A stretch of DNA of 11,323 nt from JALORV01 sp035498175 (lineage in GTDB: Bacteria; Pseudomonadota; Gammaproteobacteria; Burkholderiales; Burkholderiaceae_F): positions 1 through 11,323 of the forward strand of contig DATKAJ010000024.1 of assembly GCA_035498175.1 (NCBI GenBank). Reading direction: 5' to 3'. Below, one piece after another: positions 8,347 to 11,323 of this stretch. The notes under the pieces are model-generated. The model had not been told where the DNA came from and did not search any database. It worked only from the letters and a program-made list of their open reading frames with translations. The translations under genes and the position numbers were made by a program. The first letter of the stretch is position 1. Each line of letters begins with the position of its first letter.

Positions 8347-9767
8347 GAACGCTTCGCACTCCCTCTGCAAGGCCTCTCCTCACCGCGGCCCTGGCCGCGC
8401 TGCTCGCAGGCTGCGCGGTGGGCCCCGATTTCGTGCGGCCGGCGATGACGCTTCCCGCCGCCTACGGCGAGGCGCCGGATTGGCAGCCCGCCACGCCAGG
8501 CGACGCGCGCGCGCGCGGATCGTGGTGGCAGGTCTTCAACGATCCTGAACTCGATGCCCTCGAGGCCAAGGTCGAGGTATCGAACCAGAACCTCCGGGCG
8601 GCGGTGGCGAAGTACGACCAGGCCCAGGCCCTGGCGGCGCAGTCGCGCGCGGCGTACTGGCCTACCGTCGATGCAAGCGCGGGACAGAAGCGCGGCCAGA
8701 GTTCGAACGCGAGCGGCGTGCAGACCGTCATTTCGGCACAGGCCACCGCGGCCTGGGAACTCGATCTCTGGGGACGAATTCGCCGCACTGTCGAATCGAG
8801 CGAGGCGACGGCGCAGGCAAGCCTTGCTGACCTGGAGAATGTGCGCCTCTCGTTGCAGGCGCAGCTTGCGCAAGACTACTTCCTGTTGCGCGTGGCCGAC
8901 GCAAACATCCGTCTGCTCGATGAAACCGTCGCCGCCTACGCCAAGTCGCTCGAGCTGACGCGCAACCGTTATGCCGCCGGCGTGGTCACACGCGCAGACG
9001 TGGCAGCTGCTGAAACCCAGCTCGCCGCCGCACAGGCGCAATGGGTGGACGCCGGGATCGGCCGCGCCCAGCTCGAGCATGCCATCGCCGTCCTCGCGGG
9101 CAGTGCGCCGTCGGACCTGAACGTGACCGCGCGCGAGACGCTGCCGACGGCACAGACGGTGCCGCAGATTCCCGCGTATCTGCCCGCGCAACTGCTCGAG
9201 CGGCGGCCGGACATTGCCGGCGCGGAACGGCGCGCAGCCGCGGCCAACGCACAGATCGGCGTCGCCATCGCCGCGTTCTATCCGGCGCTTTCGATCGACG
9301 CCAGCGGCGGATTCATCAACACCAGCTGGGCCAACCTGCTGAGCGCGCCCAGCAGGATCTGGGCCATCGGCCCGACGCTGGCGGCGACACTCTTCAGCGG
9401 CGGCGCACGGATTGCGGCGACCGACGCGGCGCGCGCCAATTTCGAGCAGACCGCCGCGCAATATCGGCAGACCGTGCTTTCAGCCTTGCAGGAAGTCGAA
9501 GACAACCTGGTTGCGCTGCGCCTGCTCGAAAGCGAGGCCGATCTGCAGGCCGAGGCGGTGCGCGCTGCGCGCCAGACGCTCGACCTCACCACCAACCAGT
9601 ACAAGGCCGGGACGCAGAGCTACCTCGCCGTCATCGTCGTCCAGGCCGCCCTGCTCAATGCGCAGAGCACGGAGCTCAATATCCGGGGCCGGCAGCTCAT
9701 TGCCAACGTCACTCTCATCCGCGCGCTCGGGGGCGGTTGGCAAGCACCGACGGCGTGGCAACGCTGA
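8343..9767 (+). CDS. Outer membrane efflux lipoprotein, NodT/OprM family (channel of the RND pump)
   Basis: This is the outer membrane channel protein that completes the tripartite pump; the family forms trimeric beta-barrels with a long periplasmic alpha-tunnel. It has 474 residues, a normal length. A lipoprotein signal peptide ends in the lipobox LLAGC with the acylated cysteine at residue 24, followed by the family hallmark AVGPDFVRP. Other marks are WWQVFNDPELDALE (61-74), WELDLWGRIRR (138-148), the conserved LLERRPDIAGAERR with ANAQIGVA (284-308) and FYPALS, and the second-repeat helix NQYKAGTQSYLAV (418-430). The two-fold repeat architecture of the OEP family is visible. The start is a GTG overlapping the mdtC stop by 4 nt (GTGA) with a strong GGAGG (8331-8335) 7 nt before it, which decides the start. 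It is the last gene of the operon. Having its own channel means the pump need not borrow TolC. The exact family name (OprM, CusC, TtgC and so on) cannot be set from sequence alone. Confidence 0.93.
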   Translation: MRTLRTPSARPLLTAALAALLAGCAVGPDFVRPAMTLPAAYGEAPDWQPATPGDARARGSWWQVFNDPELDALEAKVEVSNQNLRAAVAKYDQAQALAAQSRAAYWPTVDASAGQKRGQSSNASGVQTVISAQATAAWELDLWGRIRRTVESSEATAQASLADLENVRLSLQAQLAQDYFLLRVADANIRLLDETVAAYAKSLELTRNRYAAGVVTRADVAAAETQLAAAQAQWVDAGIGRAQLEHAIAVLAGSAPSDLNVTARETLPTAQTVPQIPAYLPAQLLERRPDIAGAERRAAAANAQIGVAIAAFYPALSIDASGGFINTSWANLLSAPSRIWAIGPTLAATLFSGGARIAATDAARANFEQTAAQYRQTVLSALQEVEDNLVALRLLESEADLQAEAVRAARQTLDLTTNQYKAGTQSYLAVIVVQAALLNAQSTELNIRGRQLIANVTLIRALGGGWQAPTAWQR

Positions 9768-9831
9768 CCGGAAGCTTCCTGCAGGCGTCGCCCCCCGCGC
9801 GCGCGGCAGGACCGCGCGTGCAAAGCAAGTG
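9768..9831. other. Convergent intergenic gap between the channel gene and the ParA-family gene
   Basis: These 64 nt separate two genes that end towards each other. The gap holds a GC-rich hairpin (listed separately) and two short adjacent palindromes at 9770-9779 (GGAAGCTTCC) and 9778-9785 (CCTGCAGG). No open frame or promoter is evident in it. Confidence 0.6.
9797..9821. terminator. GC-rich hairpin between convergent genes, possible bidirectional terminator
   Basis: Bases 9797-9806 pair with 9812-9821 to give a 10-bp stem containing one G-T wobble, around the 5-nt loop CAGGA. It sits 29 nt past the channel gene stop on the + strand and 10 nt past the ParA-gene stop on the - strand. Neither strand has a T-run after the stem, so it is not a classic intrinsic terminator. 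It may instead block RNA decay or assist factor-dependent ending. Confidence 0.4.
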
Positions 9832-10710
9832 CTATGGCGTGCGCTGCAGAAAGCGCGGAATCGACAGCGTGCCGAGCAGTCGACCCATCGGGCTGACCGG
9901 CGCGGCGAGCACCGGGCGCGGCGCCGCGGAACGCGCAGGCGGCACGAGCGCGGCGGGTCGGCGCGCCACGGCGGCAGGGGCGCGCGCATGGACGGCGCGG
10001 GACGGCCTGAGCGGTATCACCGCCGCGCCCTCGTCCTTGCGCGATTCCTCCGCGGTCGAGCGCGCGACCGCCGGCAGCAGCGGGCGCAGCCACTGCAGTA
10101 TCGGGCTCCATTGGCTCAGTTCGCTCTCCATCTCGGCCGCGGGCACATCGAACAGCGTCAGCCCGCGTTCGATGCAGCGGACATACGTGCTCGATTCCCC
10201 AACCATCGACACCAGTGCGACCTTCTGCTCGGCTGCCCAGGCCTGCACGACGCTCGCCGCCTGCGTACGCGGGTCGAGCCGCATGCCGACGGCGCCGATC
10301 TGGCAGCGCCCGGAAGCGATGCGTGGCAGGATTCTGAGTTCGGCGAGGCAGTCGGCCGCAGACTCGCGATCGAAGATCGAATCGCACACCGGCATCAGGA
10401 TCGCGTCGGCATACATCACAACGCGGGCGAGGTCGAGCCCCGTGAGCCCGCCCGGCGTGTCGAGCACGACGAAGTCGGCGCCCGAAGGCGGCCGCACGAA
10501 CGTTCTGGGGTCAACGCTCCAGCCGACGATCTCGCTGCCCGCCGTGCGCGACTGCTTGCGCTGGCGCAGCCAGGTCCGCGTCGACTGCTGACGATCGACG
10601 TCGGCCAGCAAGACCGACGCACCGTGGTGGGCGTACCACGCCGCCAGGTGGGTGGCCAGCGTGCTCTTGCCGCTGCCGCCCTTGCGGTTGACGACCGCGA
10701 CGACGCTCAT
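9832..10710 (-). CDS. Stand-alone ParA/MinD-family P-loop ATPase with a Pro/Ala/Arg-rich C-terminal tail
   Basis: This is a 292-residue deviant-Walker ATPase. Proteins of this family position DNA or cellular cargo through ATP-dependent dimers on the nucleoid or membrane. The deviant Walker A is KGGSGKST (10-17), with signature lysine K10 and catalytic K15. The A' region is LLADVDRQQST with D37, and the Walker B is VVLDTPG with D84. The ATPase fold ends near residue 212. Residues 213-275 are low-complexity Pro/Ala/Arg, ending in a short distinct segment MGRLLGTLSIPRFLQRTP (275-292). Such ATPases often stop at about 210 residues, so the tail is additional. The frame is open 38 codons further upstream to 10824, but homology starts at MSVVAVVNRKGG, so ATG 10710 was chosen; its ribosome site is weak. 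No ParB, chemotaxis or plasmid gene is nearby, so the cargo is unknown. It is transcribed towards the pump operon, and qorA lies 184 nt upstream on the same strand. Confidence 0.85.
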   Translation of the reverse strand: MSVVAVVNRKGGSGKSTLATHLAAWYAHHGASVLLADVDRQQSTRTWLRQRKQSRTAGSEIVGWSVDPRTFVRPPSGADFVVLDTPGGLTGLDLARVVMYADAILMPVCDSIFDRESAADCLAELRILPRIASGRCQIGAVGMRLDPRTQAASVVQAWAAEQKVALVSMVGESSTYVRCIERGLTLFDVPAAEMESELSQWSPILQWLRPLLPAVARSTAEESRKDEGAAVIPLRPSRAVHARAPAAVARRPAALVPPARSAAPRPVLAAPVSPMGRLLGTLSIPRFLQRTP

Positions 10711-10894
10711 GCGCCGCGGCCGGTCCCGACCCTGGCGGCAACGCCAGCTAGGCGCGCGCTGCAGACCGGGAGGCGCCGAGCGTTGGACATGTGGCCGATT
10801 GGAGCACGCACGTCGCCCACCCACACGCCGAAGAAGGCGGTGAAATCGGCCCTACCTCGCGCCCGTCCGGTCGCGGCGGGCGGTGGCGCCGGCG
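10711..10894 (-). other. Spacer between qorA and the ParA-family gene
   Basis: This 184-nt gap is GC-rich, with no recognisable gene. It contains an 8-bp perfect inverted repeat, GGCCGATT at 10793-10800 and AATCGGCC at 10844-10851. The repeat is separated by 43 nt and encloses a smaller CGCC/GGCG hairpin (10826-10829 with 10836-10839). A promoter for the ParA-family gene could lie here, but I see no clear -35/-10 pair. One frame stays open through the gap on the - strand and ends in a TGA overlapping the ParA ATG, but it has no family signal. Confidence 0.5.
10793..10851. repeat. Spaced inverted repeat upstream of the ParA-family gene
   Basis: GGCCGATT (10793-10800) and AATCGGCC (10844-10851) are exact reverse complements. 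They lie 83-141 nt before the ParA-family start. They could be regulator half-sites or the base of a long stem, but no T-run follows on either strand. An 8-bp match in GC-rich DNA may also be chance. Confidence 0.3.
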
Positions 10895-10904
10895 CTAGGC
10901 CGGC
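10888..10904 (-). other. Small hairpin over the qorA stop codon
   Basis: GCCGGC (10888-10893) pairs with GCCGGC (10899-10904) around the 5-nt loop GCTAG, which contains the qorA TAG (10895-10897 on the - strand). The stem has six G-C pairs. No T-run follows, so a terminator role is weakly supported. Confidence 0.2.
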
Positions 10905-11323
10905 AGCAGTACCGTCGAACCGACGGTCTTGCGCCCCTCGAGGTCCTGGTGCGCCCGCGCGGCCTCGGCGAGCGGATAGCGCTGCTCGATGTCCACCTTG
11001 ATCTTGCCGGCGATCATCAGGTCGAACAGCTCCTCGGAGGAAGCCTCCAGGCGTGCGCGCGGCACGATGTGCGTCGCGAGCGTCGGCCGCGTCAGGAACA
11101 GCGATCCCTTCTGCGCGAGGATGCCGATGGCCACGCCGGTCACCGCGCCCGACGCGTTGCCGAAGCTCACCATCAATCCGCGCGGTTGCAGGCAATCGAG
11201 CGAGCCTTCCCACGTGTCCTTGCCGACGCCGTCGTAGACGACCGGTACTTTCGCGCCGTTGGTGAGTTGCTTGACGCGCTCGACGAAGTTTTCCTTGCTG
11301 TAGTCGATGGTCTCCCACGCGCC
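10895..11323 (-). CDS. qorA: QorA-type NADPH:quinone oxidoreductase (zeta-crystallin-like MDR family), C-terminal part, cut by the window edge
   Basis: These are the last 142 residues of a quinone reductase that normally has about 325; the start lies beyond the right edge. The family uses NADPH to reduce quinones in the cytoplasm and lacks the zinc of alcohol dehydrogenases. The visible part starts in the Rossmann domain with ETIDYSKENFVERVKQLTNG. It continues through VVYDGVGKDTWEGSLDCLQ and RGLMVSFGNASGAVTGV, which closely resemble E. coli QorA. After that come ILAQKGSLFLTRPTL, IKVDIEQRYPLAEAARAHQDLE and the C-terminal GSTVLLPA. The frame is open to the window end with no stop or frameshift. 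Reading upstream of the TTG/ATG at 11171-11176 continues the homology, so no internal start is real. The stop is TAG at 10895-10897. Its link to the pump operon is only by location; quinone stress as a shared theme would be speculation. Confidence 0.93.
   Translation of the reverse strand, partial: GAWETIDYSKENFVERVKQLTNGAKVPVVYDGVGKDTWEGSLDCLQPRGLMVSFGNASGAVTGVAIGILAQKGSLFLTRPTLATHIVPRARLEASSEELFDLMIAGKIKVDIEQRYPLAEAARAHQDLEGRKTVGSTVLLPA

Noticed and set aside
6634..8370. A 578-codon open frame on the - strand opposite mdtC
   Set aside because: It lies fully antisense to a well-recognised RND gene, and its Arg/Gln/His-rich translation is typical of shadow frames in GC-rich DNA.
8256..9461. 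A 401-codon open frame on the - strand opposite the channel gene
   Set aside because: It is antisense to a clear NodT/OprM-family gene with a lipobox and strong ribosome site, and its translation shows no domain signal.
9770..9785. Adjacent palindromes GGAAGCTTCC and CCTGCAGG after the channel gene
   Set aside because: They are short, with no partner copy or regulatory context in view; most likely chance.
10707..10894. Possible small - strand gene between qorA and the ParA-family gene, ending in a TGA that overlaps the ParA ATG
   Set aside because: The open frame is an extension of an out-of-frame shadow inside qorA. It has no good start or ribosome site in the spacer and no family resemblance.
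9041..11001. Long + strand open frames (516 and 529 codons) running across the channel gene end, the ParA-family gene and into qorA
   Set aside because: They cross three unrelated genes on two strands and read as Arg/Ala/Pro-rich low-complexity protein; these are GC-driven shadows.
11171..11176. TTG/ATG as the start of a short gene ending at 10895
   Set aside because: The frame continues upstream with clear QorA homology to the window edge, so this is an internal position.

Overview
The window is GC-rich, tightly packed, ordinary chromosomal-looking DNA. It most likely comes from a Gram-negative proteobacterium, because it encodes a full inner membrane, periplasm and outer membrane RND efflux system. 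The GC content and the ParA type (a DVDRQQS-like Walker A' region) lean towards Betaproteobacteria or a related high-GC group. That lineage call is an inference; there is no rRNA or other marker in the window.

Left and centre (40-9767, + strand) is one compact five-gene operon: a TetR/AcrR repressor of the AefR-like type, the periplasmic adaptor MdtA, two paralogous RND permeases MdtB and MdtC, and a NodT/OprM-type outer membrane efflux lipoprotein. Gaps are 6-17 nt or 4-nt overlaps, so the genes are probably co-transcribed and partly translationally coupled. Together they would form a tripartite, proton-driven pump with a heterotrimeric MdtB/MdtC inner membrane core. The repressor gene leads the operon instead of facing it, and the operon carries its own outer membrane channel. 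E. coli mdtABC, by contrast, relies on TolC and is controlled by BaeSR.

Right side (9832-11323, - strand) converges on the pump operon. It holds a stand-alone ParA/MinD-type ATPase with a long Pro/Ala/Arg-rich C-terminal tail and no ParB in view. Upstream of it on the same strand is the C-terminal part of a QorA-type NADPH:quinone reductase that runs off the window edge. A 64-nt convergent gap (9768-9831) contains a strong GC hairpin. A 184-nt gap (10711-10894) separates qorA from the ParA gene.

No stretch over 300 nt lacks a gene. I saw no tRNA, rRNA, CRISPR array, insertion sequence or phage feature. I do not see a previously undescribed system here. The points most worth a second look are the self-contained layout of the pump operon and the tailed orphan ParA.
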